This document shows positions 44,797 to 54,721 of a stretch of 64,000 nt of DNA, piece by piece. Where the stretch lies: positions 372,001-436,000 of the forward strand of contig JAADJZ010000020.1 of the NCBI GenBank assembly GCA_011032825.1, written 5' to 3'. Every line of letters begins with the position of its first letter. Positions within the stretch are counted from its first letter, which is position 1. This DNA is from Massariosphaeria phaeospora. Its lineage: Eukaryota > Ascomycota > Dothideomycetes > Pleosporales. The notes below the pieces were generated by a model. It did no database searches. It was given only the letters and a program-made list of their open reading frames with translations, and was not told where the DNA came from. The position numbers were made by a program, and so were the translations under genes.

Positions 44797-45998
44797 GGAA
44801 AGAATGAAGGGGAAGGAGTGTGAGGACAACGAGAAGGATCTTACCAGGCTTATAACGAGGGCTGCCGTGTCGGAACTGGCAGCGCCGGAGGCACAGAGCA
44901 CGGGTGGGCGTACAGAATGGGGGCGCAAACAAGCCTCGTCAAGCTCTTGCACAACGCGACGGCGCCGTTGAGGCAATGCTTAAAGCGCAGTGCACCTTCC
45001 TAGAATAGAAAGCGGCGCTGATTCAGCACCAATAGGCGAGCGGAGAGGACGGCACGGCTCACCAACACCAACACCATCACCATCAACTTCTCCGCATTCT
45101 TTTCATCAAAGGACGACCAGGCAATAAGCGTGAAATGTGGAGTGCTAGTCCACCTTTGCTTTTCGTTCGCAACCCCAACCCGCACGCACATGTGCCAAAA
45201 TCTGTCGGAGCTAGAGTGCAGATTCAGTTGAGACGATGTTAGATCATCTATCTACGAGGAACGTGCCCCCTATATATATGGCACAATGTGCTTGCTATCT
45301 AGGGCACGAGCACAAGTAGTAGTATAGTAAGTCATGAGACAAGCTATCAGAAGCCAACAGAATTGGGACCAACACAGGGGCGTAGACTACGTTCACCGTT
45401 CAACGGCTTCATCGGATACCTGCGGATGACGATCCAACGCAGTGTGACACCAAACAGAAATAGCACATGGCCCGATCAAGAATCTCCATGTGATGAGCTC
45501 GAACTGATCGAGTTCGGGACCCCGGACAGCAACAATCCTCGGATCTGGTCATGCGAGAGAGGGAGAAAAGTTCGTGTTGTCTACTCGAACATCTACTTGG
45601 TAGGTATTCAGTGCAATACCTAGCTTCAAGAGATATATCGCCAGTCATGACTCCACAAACATAGGATGATCCCTTTTCTTCACTTATTTCAATAGGGAAC
45701 CGGTAGCAGCCCTAAAACCTAAGAATCTCTTCGGCATGCAGGTCCAATAGTTACATTTTCTCTTCTACGTTGTATTTTCGTTATCCTCATCGTGAGAGCC
45801 ACTGCGTGGTTACTTATTAAGACATAATCTCGTAGGTCGATGATATCTTACACACTGGGCAATGCCTGGGCAGGGCAAGCAAAGATGATCAGCCTTCAGC
45901 GGAGCCGTATACTGCTAGCAACAGGTTCCTTTAGGCAATGGAGCCAAGCTCATACCCCGAATACTGGCAAGCCACCTCACTTCCCTCGTTGCTATTTA

Positions 45999-46189
45999 CA
46001 GCGCCAAGCCAAAAGTCTGGGCCACACTTCCGCACCCTGAATTTGACTAAATCCCACAGCCGATTTGCTTCACTCCAAAAACGGAATCTTAAAGTCAGGT
46101 TTACCCAGAGCGATATAAAGATTTATGGGACATAGCCGAAAATCCGGTGTTTTAAAAATGTGGCACGGACTTTTGGCCTAGTACTACTG
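45999..46189. mobile_element. 191-bp MITE-like element with TA target duplication
   Basis: Inverted ends GCCAAAAGTCTGGGCCACAC (46008-46027) and, on the other strand, GCCAAAAGTCCGTGCCACAT (from 46177 backwards) match at 17 of 20 positions. Outside them the ends read CAGCGCC... and, inverted, CAGTAGTACTA.... TA dinucleotides flank the element on both sides (45997-45998 and 46190-46191). TA|CAG...CTG|TA is the pattern of pogo/Fot1-type Tc1-mariner elements. It is far too short for a transposase, so it would be mobilised in trans. Confidence 0.6.
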
Positions 46190-46247
46190 TAGCTCGCCTT
46201 TCGCAAAGCAGTGAAATCAACGACGAACAACGGTTCTATACAATTAG

Positions 46248-46288
46248 TTAATTTTAGTCGTCCAGTCATTGCTAATTATGCTGACTAC
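46248..46288 (+). repeat. dispersed copy of the transposon end seen at 4148-4186
   Basis: It shares CAGTCATTGCT, ATGCTGACTAC and the TTAAT..AGTCGT flank with the right end of the 1946-4186 element. About 34 of 41 positions match. No partner in inverted orientation was found nearby, so it is a solo end. Confidence 0.6.
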
Positions 46289-46651
46289 CCAAAAAATTTG
46301 AACGCAACAGCTAAAATTTTCAACGAAGATTTTTCTTTTACAGATGATACTGCGCAACCACGGTTCGCAGGCTGAGGTTCGGCTCGAAAACCCGGAACGA
46401 TACTTGACGAACAACGTTGCCTAACGAAAACTTTTACAAACAAGTATAAAGTCTAGCCATTCACAAATATTTCTCTACGATAGTCCACTCCGCAGTCACT
46501 ATATATTTTCCACCACCGTACTACCCAACACACTCGATCGACTTTCACCTCGCCCAGGCCCACCACACTCCCAGAGAAAAGGGGTACGACACAAAGCGTC
46601 CACCATCCGCCGTCCGCAATACGTCCTGTACACCATCCGACTCGGCGAAGC

Positions 46652-47029
46652 ATGGCAGAACACATCCAACTCCCACGCGCTCGAACCATCCAACTCCCAA
46701 ACCACCGCTCAGAGCATCGCCGCTGTCGCCCAGCAAGCCCAGCCCCAGCTAGTCCGTCTAAATCGTTCCACAAAAGATCTCCCACGAAGTCGAAGAAGTG
46801 CGCTCGTCGCCGTGCACCATCTCCATATCCCCCTCGAGTCTCGACGCCAGACTGGATCATGTCTACGAGCTCTTCGCCACTCTACCACGATTATCTCGCC
46901 GGGCTGGATCTGGAAATGCATGTGCCTGTCAAGGAGCGTGTCAAACAGTGGTATAAGGGCAAGAAGAGCAAGGTAGTGCACGTGGCGGTCGAGGGGGTAG
47001 CTCGGTTGCATGGGTGGGTGGACAAGTAG
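46652..47029 (+). CDS. small basic protein, unknown
   Basis: A single ORF of 125 residues with an ATG in AGCATGG and TATAAA about 200 bp upstream. The first 65 residues are Arg/Pro/Ser-rich and disordered (KSFHKRSPTKSKKCARRR). The end is folded-looking: YHDYLAGLDLEMHVPVKE, then VKQWYKGKKSKVVHV and VARLHGWVDK. No domain recognised. Confidence 0.5.
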   Translation: MAEHIQLPRARTIQLPNHRSEHRRCRPASPAPASPSKSFHKRSPTKSKKCARRRAPSPYPPRVSTPDWIMSTSSSPLYHDYLAGLDLEMHVPVKERVKQWYKGKKSKVVHVAVEGVARLHGWVDK

Positions 47030-47241
47030 ACCTGCACATACACAGTGTAGGGTAACGGCGACGAGCTAGGCGCAGGACATGCTTAGAATCACTGTGGCCT
47101 AGATGCCATACTATATCGAATGAAAAAACTGTAATTAACGCATAAAATATCTGAACAACAACAATCAAGTGCTCTCTCTTATCTTATCAATTATTCAATG
47201 TTACGTATTCTCACACACGACTATGCCGCGAGTCCTCAAAC

Positions 47242-48231
47242 TCATCGCCTCTCGTGTTCCAACCCCGACTTCCGATACTCTTTCAACAACTTCCCCAGCG
47301 CATCCAAATCCTCACCCATCTGTCCCGTACCCGAGTACCCCTGTTTCTTGCGTAGGGTGCCGGTACGGGGACTAGCATGGTGGGTTGGGGCACGGGAGTG
47401 CTGGCTGACGTGCTGAGCCTGGGAGGCACGAGCACTAGGCGAGCTAGTATAGGAGGTGGAGGCACGAGGGTTCTGGCTGGCGTGCTGAGACGGACGTGTA
47501 CTAGCCGACGAGGTAGAATGCTGAGTAGACCGACCACCGCTCCCAGATACCTCCTTCCTATCCGGACGAGAAATCCCGTTCATGAACGCAAACGAGCTAA
47601 GCGGACGCTGAGTAGACCGACCACCGCTCCCAGAAACCTCATTCCTATAATCCGGATGAGAAATCCCGTTCATGAACGCAAACGAGCTAAGCGGACGCTG
47701 AGTCGCCCCAAGAGACTGACTCCTGCTAGACCGGGACGACGCATCTCGAACTCCAGAGAGTCGGTAAGGCGGGCGCGTGGGGTCTGGCGGCGAATATCCC
47801 ATTTCGGCCATGGCTGCGTCGATGTCGTACTGTCTAGACGGTCGCGTGGACTCTGTGGGATACGCAGTAACCGTCTTGTACCTAGGTGAGACAAGAGATC
47901 GAAGATCGGTCTCAGACCTCGAAGACGAGAGATTCCTACTAGACCTCGAAGACCGGAGATCTGCATCAGACCTCGACGACCGGAGATCGCCATTCGACCT
48001 CGAAGACGAGAGTCCAGCCCCACTGTCCGGAGAGAAAGCATCCCCAGACCATACATGGGGGGTGATCCTCGACGCTACAGTAGCACGTTGGCTCGGCTGC
48101 GCCGAGGGCGCGCTGCTAGAGGCCTGCTGTTGCGATGGCGGCTGCTGAGTAGAACGCTTACGTGGTCCCAGGATGACGATTGCGGTGGCGTGTTGACGCG
48201 GCTTGTACTCTGCTTTGGCGTTGGACCACAT
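47242..48231 (-). CDS. Ser-rich repeat protein with conserved C-terminal helix
   Basis: 329 residues from ATG 48231 (WSNAKAEYKPRQ...); an open upstream frame exists but has no better start context. There are repeated SSRSxxDLRSSRS units near residues 75-115. Two 29/30-residue repeats (RPLSSFAFMNGIS...VSGSGGRSTQ) follow, then Ser/Ala/Gln-rich sequence. The conserved-looking end is TLRKKQGYSGTGQMGEDLDA, then LGKLLKEYRKSGLE. It is probably disordered apart from the end helix; function unknown. Confidence 0.6.
   Translation of the reverse strand: MWSNAKAEYKPRQHATAIVILGPRKRSTQQPPSQQQASSSAPSAQPSQRATVASRITPHVWSGDAFSPDSGAGLSSSRSNGDLRSSRSDADLRSSRSSRNLSSSRSETDLRSLVSPRYKTVTAYPTESTRPSRQYDIDAAMAEMGYSPPDPTRPPYRLSGVRDASSRSSRSQSLGATQRPLSSFAFMNGISHPDYRNEVSGSGGRSTQRPLSSFAFMNGISRPDRKEVSGSGGRSTQHSTSSASTRPSQHASQNPRASTSYTSSPSARASQAQHVSQHSRAPTHHASPRTGTLRKKQGYSGTGQMGEDLDALGKLLKEYRKSGLEHERR
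47520..47696 (-). repeat. ~90-bp coding tandem duplication
   Basis: Units 47520-47606 (87 bp) and 47607-47696 (90 bp) are nearly identical and differ by one codon. Their similarity suggests a recent duplication. Confidence 0.7.
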
Positions 48232-48585
48232 TGTGGAGTGTATGGAATCGAGTATGATTATTGTGGAAAGGAGAGAGAAGTGGTTTGGAGAAGATCGCAT
48301 GGCTTCTATGTAGTTACAGCGTGTTGTGTGGGTGGTGTATTGTGAGGCTGACACAAAGAGCGATGTTTTTATGTCGTTCGATAAGTTTTTAGTTGGTGGA
48401 CATTGTGAGATGTAATCCAGAGGTCATGACGAAATAAGGAGATGAGTGGACGCAGACATTATACAATACATACATTATAGTGAAGTCGTGAAAAGAATGT
48501 ACAGAATCTAATTCGGCCAAAGCAGAACATCTACAAAGAATTCGTGGAATAAAAAATGCGAGAAGTCAAGCACAGAGTTCGTGGT
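48232..48585. other. intergenic region
   Basis: Promoter of the minus-strand Ser-rich gene and 3' flank of the AA9 pseudogene; nothing else seen. Confidence 0.5.
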
Positions 48586-48986
48586 TTACCAGGAAAAGAC
48601 CTTGGGACCGGGGAGAATGTAAGTAGGGGTCACATCAGATTAGTACTTTTCTTGATATGGTTATGAGGTACGTACGCTTATACGCATCGTAAACGATGCC
48701 CGCATCCTCAAGCTTGTAAGCGCCAGGGAACGAAACAAAACTGGTCGGGTTGGTGCTGCCCGGCCCTGTGACCTTAAGCTGATGGCACCCGGACTAGAAC
48801 TGCGCGCCCGGATACGAATAGGCAGCGTGAAGAGCGATGTTTTGGTGACGGACGAGGTACTTCCCTGGAGTAATATATGTGGGGACGGTGTGAGTGGCGA
48901 TAGCGCCAGCCTTCATGAGGGGAGTTGCGCCCCAGGTGTTAGAGGTACCTTCGCGGCCTTCTTCATTTACTTGAAACTAGACGGTC
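48586..48986 (-). pseudogene. AA9 lytic polysaccharide monooxygenase (GH61) pseudogene, 3' part
   Basis: Minus-strand translation gives EEGREGTSNTWGATPLMKA, TYITPGKYLVRHQNIALHAA, PGAQF, then SGCHQLKVTGPGS and VSFPGAYKLEDAGIVYDAY, the C-terminal half of an AA9 enzyme. TAG at 48979-48977 stands where the family has Trp (TV-W-F). TAG at 48796-48794 replaces the axial copper-binding Tyr after GAQF. A donor GTACGT follows at 48675, and a last exon YILPGPKVFSW with TAA (48586) exists, but no AG precedes it at the expected position. The N-terminal half with the histidine brace was not found. Living AA9 enzymes cleave cellulose oxidatively outside the cell. Confidence 0.8.
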
Positions 48987-49494
48987 CTAGAAGATGTTGT
49001 CAGTTTGAACACCGAGTCGGGGTCTGGAAATCGGACTCGGTTCCGGGCATGTAGTCATTGCATCCTGCAGGGGTTTCTACATGCATGGCGATCATAAAAG
49101 AGACAGAGACGATTGATTAAAGGAAACGCGCTAGGGAGGCATGGTGCGGTCTTGCGTACTTTACACTTCCGTGTATGCTGTTATGCGAGGATAACTTACA
49201 ACTTGGATTTTTGTAAGGATCGGTATAGCAAGAAACGGAGTGAACGATTGGTGGTTTTCAGTGTCGAATGTCCGTGTTGATGGGCATTTGAGTAAGTGCT
49301 CATAGGGCAGCAGCGACGGAACAGCATCGAGACGCCAGCTTGGAAGTTAGCATGCTGCCAGTGACTGATGTCTCGATGTTTTAATAGAACGTGGATACAT
49401 TTAGTGGCTAAGAGGCGCCATCACCTAGTATGATTAGTGGGGAAATACTTGACGGTATTAGATATCGTAAAAGTAGAGGCTCTACGTGACCTAC
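48987..49494. other. intergenic region upstream of the AA9 remnant
   Basis: No N-terminal AA9 sequence (His1 or HxxGP region) could be recognised here; the 5' half of the gene is lost or unrecognisable. Confidence 0.5.
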
Positions 49495-49655
49495 AAGGGG
49501 TAAGCAAAATAATTCTGAGCGTCACGTGCTGCAGGGGTAGGAACATCAAAACTTTGAGCACCAAAATAAACGAGGGGCAGATTGTGCAGCAGATCTAATT
49601 GGTTCAGACTCTCGCTTAGCAACACGTGACGCTCAGAGTATATTTTCTTACCCTT
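49495..49655. mobile_element. 161-bp MITE-like inverted-repeat element
   Basis: Arms 49495-49532 and 49619-49655 are inverted copies (about 38 bp) sharing TCTGAGCGTCACGTG and the outer AAGGGGTAAG/AAGGG-TAAG. Each arm contains the palindrome CACGTG. It has no coding capacity. It lies between the AA9 pseudogene and the GFA gene. The target duplication is unclear. Confidence 0.55.
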
Positions 49656-49864
49656 AGTTAGTAGTTTATTTTTGCATTCTGCTTGTTGGTCACTAACGCG
49701 GAGAAACCCAGGAAATTGAAATTAAGGTCATCTAAAGATACCCGGAAAGCCGCCTTCCGACTCCCTGGGATAGACACCGAAGACGACCGCACTCCTAGTC
49801 CATGGTTAAAGGCCGTCGATATTTTTGTGAAATACACTTACCAACGTGGATTGTAAAGTGTCGC

Positions 49865-50284
49865 TCATTGCTTCGGTTTGCCCCATGCAGGAACCTCCTC
49901 ATGTCTTTCAGCACCCCCAGGAATCGGCACAACCGCACTTCTGCAGAAGATATGCTTTGCATCCCCCCAGTTCAAGCCCTCTAACAGTCCTCCTTTTACT
50001 GCCACCACTTCTGGATCTCCACCTTCCACAATATGCGCGTGCAGGATCCGAGTACCGCATTTGTTGCAGAAGTAGCAGTTCTGCCTTCGCCCACTGTCAC
50101 AGGTCCGGGAGAAGGAGGACACGGCCGGGTTGTCGTCGACGCTGAAGAACGGGAAGATGGCAGAGGTGCCAAAGGCGCTCGCAGATTGCTTCCGGCAGTC
50201 GGTACAGTGACAGTGGTAAAGATTGAGGGGCTTGTCGACGGGGGTGGTGAACTTGACGGCGCCACATGCACATGAGCCGTTCAT
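49865..50284 (-). CDS. GFA/CENP-V domain protein
   Basis: Intronless, 139 residues. Zinc-binding cysteines of the GFA fold appear in order: SCACGAVKF (C5, C7), YHCHCTDCRKQ (C25, C27, C30), then FCNKCGTR (C73, C76). The FGTSAIFPF and later GLNWGDAKHIF segments are also typical. The family includes glutathione-dependent formaldehyde-activating enzyme and S-(hydroxymethyl)glutathione synthase-like proteins; most fungal members are of unknown substrate. Length matches the family. Confidence 0.88.
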   Translation of the reverse strand: MNGSCACGAVKFTTPVDKPLNLYHCHCTDCRKQSASAFGTSAIFPFFSVDDNPAVSSFSRTCDSGRRQNCYFCNKCGTRILHAHIVEGGDPEVVAVKGGLLEGLNWGDAKHIFCRSAVVPIPGGAERHEEVPAWGKPKQ

Positions 50285-50847
50285 GGTGTGTAAGTGCTGA
50301 CGATATTCGCTTCAATTCTCGAGGGAGAAGTGGAATGAGGAAAACCAGGCGCTCCTTATGAAGATGCCCCGCAACGCCTCCAGCCCCACGGTGCGGGGTT
50401 AAAACTGGAGGGGCGTTTGGATCCGCGCCCAGACAGAGAAGATGACACTCTTGTCGGATAGTCCAGGCAGGGTGGCTATGTATTAGGAAAATTACATCCG
50501 GTGACCACTACGACGAGATGGACTTCATCAGAGGCCCCTTGCTAGCCGATTGACTTGTCGGGTGCCATAATCGGTTGGTTAATGCTCACAGACTAGACAT
50601 AGTCGTGTGAGTTGTAGTATCCCAGCCAAGCTTCGATAAATTCGTGTTTGAATCGGTCCCGTGAAGTAGACGGGATGATACGGCGGGAGTGAAGGTGCGG
50701 TGAAGTGACGTGAGGGCACTCGAAAGTTCGACGTACACCGAGGCCCGAGCGCAGCCATCCCACTTTGACTGCCCCGCGCTGCCCTCAAACAAACACAGCA
50801 CTGCACGACAACAACCCACGGCTCGGAAACGCGCAGGACCAACCACC
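50285..50847. other. divergent promoter region
   Basis: 563 bp between the GFA gene and CDC37. No TATA box or repeat noted; short ORFs are antisense to exon 1. Confidence 0.5.
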
Positions 50848-52412
50848 ATGGTGATCAATTACAGCAAGTGGGTATGTATGCGAGCGGTCCCTCTGCTACC
50901 TCACCAGGCTCTTACCTTGCTAACCTGTCCTAGGACGCCCTCGAGCTCTCCGACGACAGCGACATCGAAGTGCACCCCAACGTCGACAAGAAGTCCTTCA
51001 TCCGCGCCAAACAAGCCCAGATCCACCAGGACCGCGACCGCCGCCGCCACCAGATCAAGACGCTGAAGTACGAACGCATCATCAACGACGGGCTGACGGA
51101 GCGCATCGGCCGGCTGCTGACGGCGCTGAAATCGCACAAGGGCAAGGATGGCAATGCGGACGCGCTGGTGTTCCAGTCGATGATGGAGGGCATGATGGAG
51201 TCGGGCGAGGACAGACCGCCGCCGCCGCCGGAAGGGGTGCACGAGCACGTCAAGGAGAAACCTACATACCCGCAGATGATGGCCAACATCGTGGACATGG
51301 TCAAGAAGGAGGTGGACGAGGTGAAGGCCGACGGCGACCGGTTAGAGCTCTTCATATCTGGTCTGGATAGACAGCGAGCCCACGTCGAGGACCTCCAGAC
51401 CCAGCTACTGGCCAAGCTCGCGGAGCTCGAACAGGAGGACAAGCGGCACATCACCAGCGACGACCTGCACGAAGGCTTCAGCTTTTCCAACGTGCGCAAA
51501 GCAGACGACCCGAAACCCGCCGCCGCGTCCTCCTCCACCAGCATAACAGACTCCACTGTCGAACTCTTAAACGCGCCTCAACGCCCCGACGCCCACCGCA
51601 CCGACACAGGCCAGTCCTCGGGCGCCGACGCCGACATCGAAGAAGGCACCGCCGTCGGCGACGACGACGACGACATCGAAGCCTCGCCCCTCGCCAAAAC
51701 CTTCGCAAAGATAAAGACCGGCGACCTCTCCTCTAGCATGGCCTTCCTCCGCTCGCACCCGCAGATCCTGCACGAGAAAGAGACCGACGGCCTGCTCGTC
51801 GAAGCCTTCACCGCCGAACTCGACAGCAAGCCCAAACACGCAAAGCAGTGCGTGCACCAAGCGCTGCTGATCCAGTACTGCCGGCAGCTCGGCGGCATGG
51901 ACGGCGTCGCGCTGTTCTTCAAGCGCATCACGACCAAGGGCCACCAGGCGCACAAGATGTTCACCGACGACGTCAACCAGACGTACCAGCGGATCCACAC
52001 GCGCGCCGCCGAGATCCTGAAAGAGCGCGCGGAGAACCCGCCGTCGGCCGAGGGCGTCGAGCAGATCCAGCTGCATGCCGTCGATCCGAACACAACCATC
52101 AACATCAGAGTGCCGCCCAAGGAGTCGCAAGAAGAAGACGAGGAGGTGCGCGCCGTGGAGATAATGGCGCGGGAGCTGTTCGAGACGTTCCCGCCGGGAC
52201 TGCAGCGCGCGCTCGAGAGTGCGAAGCTGGACGAGGTGAACAAGGTGCTGGCGAAGATGAGCGTCGAGGAGGCTGAGGAGATAGTAGGGAAGCTGGGTGA
52301 GGGCGGTATGCTGAGTATGGAAGAGGGTGTGATTGATGCGACTACGGACGAGGGAAGGAAGACGGTGGAGGCGATTGAGAAGACGCACAAAATGCCGGAT
52401 CAGACGGAGTAG
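50848..52412 (+). CDS. CDC37: Hsp90 co-chaperone Cdc37
   Basis: Exon 1 is 50848-50871 (8 codons), the intron 50872-50933 (GTATGT, branch CTAAC, CCTAG), and exon 2 50934-52412, giving 500 residues. The N-terminus MVINYSKWDALELSDDSD is the kinase-binding signature; Ser14 and Ser17 sit in acidic contexts as in the yeast CK2 sites. Coiled-coil and Hsp90-binding regions follow (FAKIKTGDLSSSMAFLRSHP, YCRQLGGMDGVALFFKRI), then an acidic C-terminal domain. It delivers protein kinases to Hsp90 in the cytosol. Length is typical for fungi. Confidence 0.95.
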
Positions 52413-52729
52413 AGCAGCACCCATCATCGTGTTGGCTGGGTCATGCAAACCGCAAACGAGTCACTGGGTCTGCAAGTCAGGCGGGAACTTTGCAAATGTG
52501 CATACTGTATGTATTATAGGTAGTTGATGGTATCTACGAATCATGCACTTCGAACCAAAAAAAACTCTTCATCGAAACAAATGTCGGCGTAGTCTGCCAA
52601 TTGTGTCCCCTCATTACCCCTTTAAGAAGAACCAAACTATCTTTGGAAGTGAATAAATCAAGTGCTGTAATCGTGCCTCGAATAGGACTTTACTACTCCG
52701 TTTCGAAATGTCGGTCTAGTTGAACCCGA
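52413..52729. other. convergent 3' flanks of CDC37 and RTT103
   Basis: 317 bp, AT-rich, no gene seen. Confidence 0.5.
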
Positions 52730-54306
52730 TCATGGATTTTTCTCAATCAACCTGCTGAGATTCGAGTCAATCCCGTCCATATCACCATCTCCCGCAAACG
52801 CCGCAAACTCGTCTTCGGTAGCACTTCGACTCATCTTCCGCTTCTTGTACGTGCTCTGGCTATATACCCCAGTCGCATGGCCGTCGTCATTCCGCGAGTG
52901 GGCGAATGTGCCCATGGTGTCCAGACCGGTAACGTTCGGCGCACCGATGACCGTCGCTGGGGCTGATAGTGCCGTGGCTCCCGGCGGGGCTGCAGCTGCC
53001 ATGGGCTCCACTGGGTTGGCAACCGGAGTCGGTAAAACATCATCGTCATCCGGAAGATCTGGTACATCTGGAGCCGTGGCAGCAGCAAGGTTCGGGGATC
53101 CGACGGGAGTGAAGGTCTCCATGGGCGGTGGAGTCAGTTCTTCGACTTGGGGTCTTTCCTGAGTGACGTCTTGTGCGTTGGCTGACAGTCGAGCTCCAGA
53201 CAAGACTGGGAGCGGCGCTGCAGAGATCTTTTGAGTCTCAGTCGCAGAGAGACCACTGAGAATGGCTTTCTCGACCTCGTCCCTGCGGCCCTCGATGGCG
53301 TTTTTGCGCGTCGTGATATCAGCAGCCAGCGCCTTTTCTGCCTCCAGTTTCAATTTGTTCGTCTCGAGTAGGTTTTCCATCCCAGTTATGAGTGCTTGTC
53401 GCGCCTTGACACATTCGGCGGCCGCGCCTTCAGCGACTGCGAGTTTCTTGAGAAGGGCTGCAAGACCAGCTGCATGCTTTGGCGCAGACGGTATGCCGTT
53501 ATTTGGGTTCGTCAGCTTTTCATAATCCTGATTCGCGTCCGCAATGGCCGGTTTGGCGTTGAGATCGGCTTTTTGGAGAGAGGTAGCGAGCGGTGCGACG
53601 GACGCCAACTCTGGAGGGGTGGCAGAACTGGAGAAAAGCGAACCACCGAGTGTAGGCTTGCGGCTAGACCGCGAGCGATCGAGGTCTGCGTAGGGTTAGC
53701 TCAGAAGATACCCGTGCTGCTGTTCGAGTCCCATACCATTGATTGAGCGCTCAATTCCGTCTTGAATAGGTAGCTTGAACACTTGCCGCTGACGCCAGAC
53801 TTCAACAACCCGGCGTATCTTATTCTGGACTTCCGGAGAGGAGCCCTTGTATGCGATGGTGATCGCCTCAACCATGACGGGATCGAAGGCTCTGAGGAAC
53901 TCGTCCTTCTTGCGTATTTTCGAGGTTTGCGCGACTTCTGTTGCCCATATTAGTGATTATTTATCAGAACAGCGTCGAGGACTGCCTACCGTTCGCAAGA
54001 TAGATGAGGTTCAGTTTCTTGCTGGGTGAGGCTTCTCGCAGCCGTTGCACCCAGACCGCGGTGATGCGCTCAGCATGTCGTCTGCTCACAAGATTCCATT
54101 AGCCTCTTTCTGCATCAGATGTGACGATATCAAGGGGGGTATCCGGGATGAATGGGTGCGCGCAAATTCCTTCATCGTTGACGCAGAATGTACATGGAGG
54201 GAGTTTACCTGTGGAAGAGCACCCATTGCCCGACAGCAGTGATGGACTCTTGCGTTTCATTGAGCGATGAGAGCTTCGCCCGGAGACCATCTTCAGTGAA
54301 GGCCAT
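52730..54306 (-). CDS. RTT103: CID-domain transcription termination factor (Rtt103-like)
   Basis: Exons on the minus strand: 54306-54209, 54081-53990, 53937-53737 and 53685-52730, giving 448 residues; introns are 127, 52 and 51 bp with matching phases. The N-terminal CTD-interacting domain reads MAFTEDGLRAKLSSLNETQ, then ESITAVGQWVLFHRRHAE, LNLIYLANEVAQTSK and RRVVEVWRQRQVFKLPIQ. A middle coiled coil (KARQALITGMENLLETN) and a Pro/Ala-rich acidic tail with a basic patch (YKKRKMSRS) follow. Rtt103 binds Ser2-phosphorylated RNA polymerase II CTD and recruits the Rat1 exonuclease for 3' end termination. Confidence 0.9.
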
Positions 54307-54721
54307 ATTGCAAGTCAAATCACAGAAAAAGCTGATGAACAGCGATGGCAAGACGATGAAGCCTTCGCTCCTGATGGGCACGCGAGTGATCTGTTGTCCT
54401 CTCGATCTAAACTCTCGCGAAAATCACACAATCCCAACCAACACTATCTGCTTGTACAAAGTGCACTCGCGACTGGAGTGTAGTGATGATGCAGTGGTGT
54501 GCGGTCGCTGTTGTAGGGAAGAAGACACGAAGTCGGAGCTTCGAGGTGACTTCTACGACCGCTTCCGGAGGCGGGCGAACTAATATCCGGGCTTGGCGCT
54601 GCATCATCCTGTCGCCGGGCGCGCAAGCTGCCTCACCGCAACAGCAAACCGGCAGAGCTATAAAGACGCCGCACCGTCCACCCGCTCTCCTCCGCTCTCC
54701 TCGGCACCTGTAGTATTCAAA
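54307..54721. other. bidirectional promoter (RTT103 / clathrin light chain)
   Basis: 415 bp between divergent starts. A possible TATA-like CTATAAA is at about 54658; nothing else noted. Confidence 0.5.

Larger units (their letters stand above)
44797..46651. other. intergenic region with mobile-element traces
   Basis: About 1.85 kb. Includes the MITE at 45999-46189, a repeat end at 46248-46288 and a possible TATA (TATAAA 46445-46450). An ORF at 45363-45623 has no ATG and no domain. Confidence 0.5.

Noticed and set aside
45363..45623. Plus ORF LRSPFNGFIGYLRMTIQ...
   Set aside because: Somewhat protein-like, but starts at TTG, has no splice context, domain or neighbours; not enough support.
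51567..52448. 293-codon minus-strand ORF
   Set aside because: Antisense shadow of CDC37.
53720..53735. GTTCGAGTCCCAT resembling a tRNA T-loop
   Set aside because: No acceptor stem, D-arm or anticodon arm around it; it lies in an RTT103 intron.
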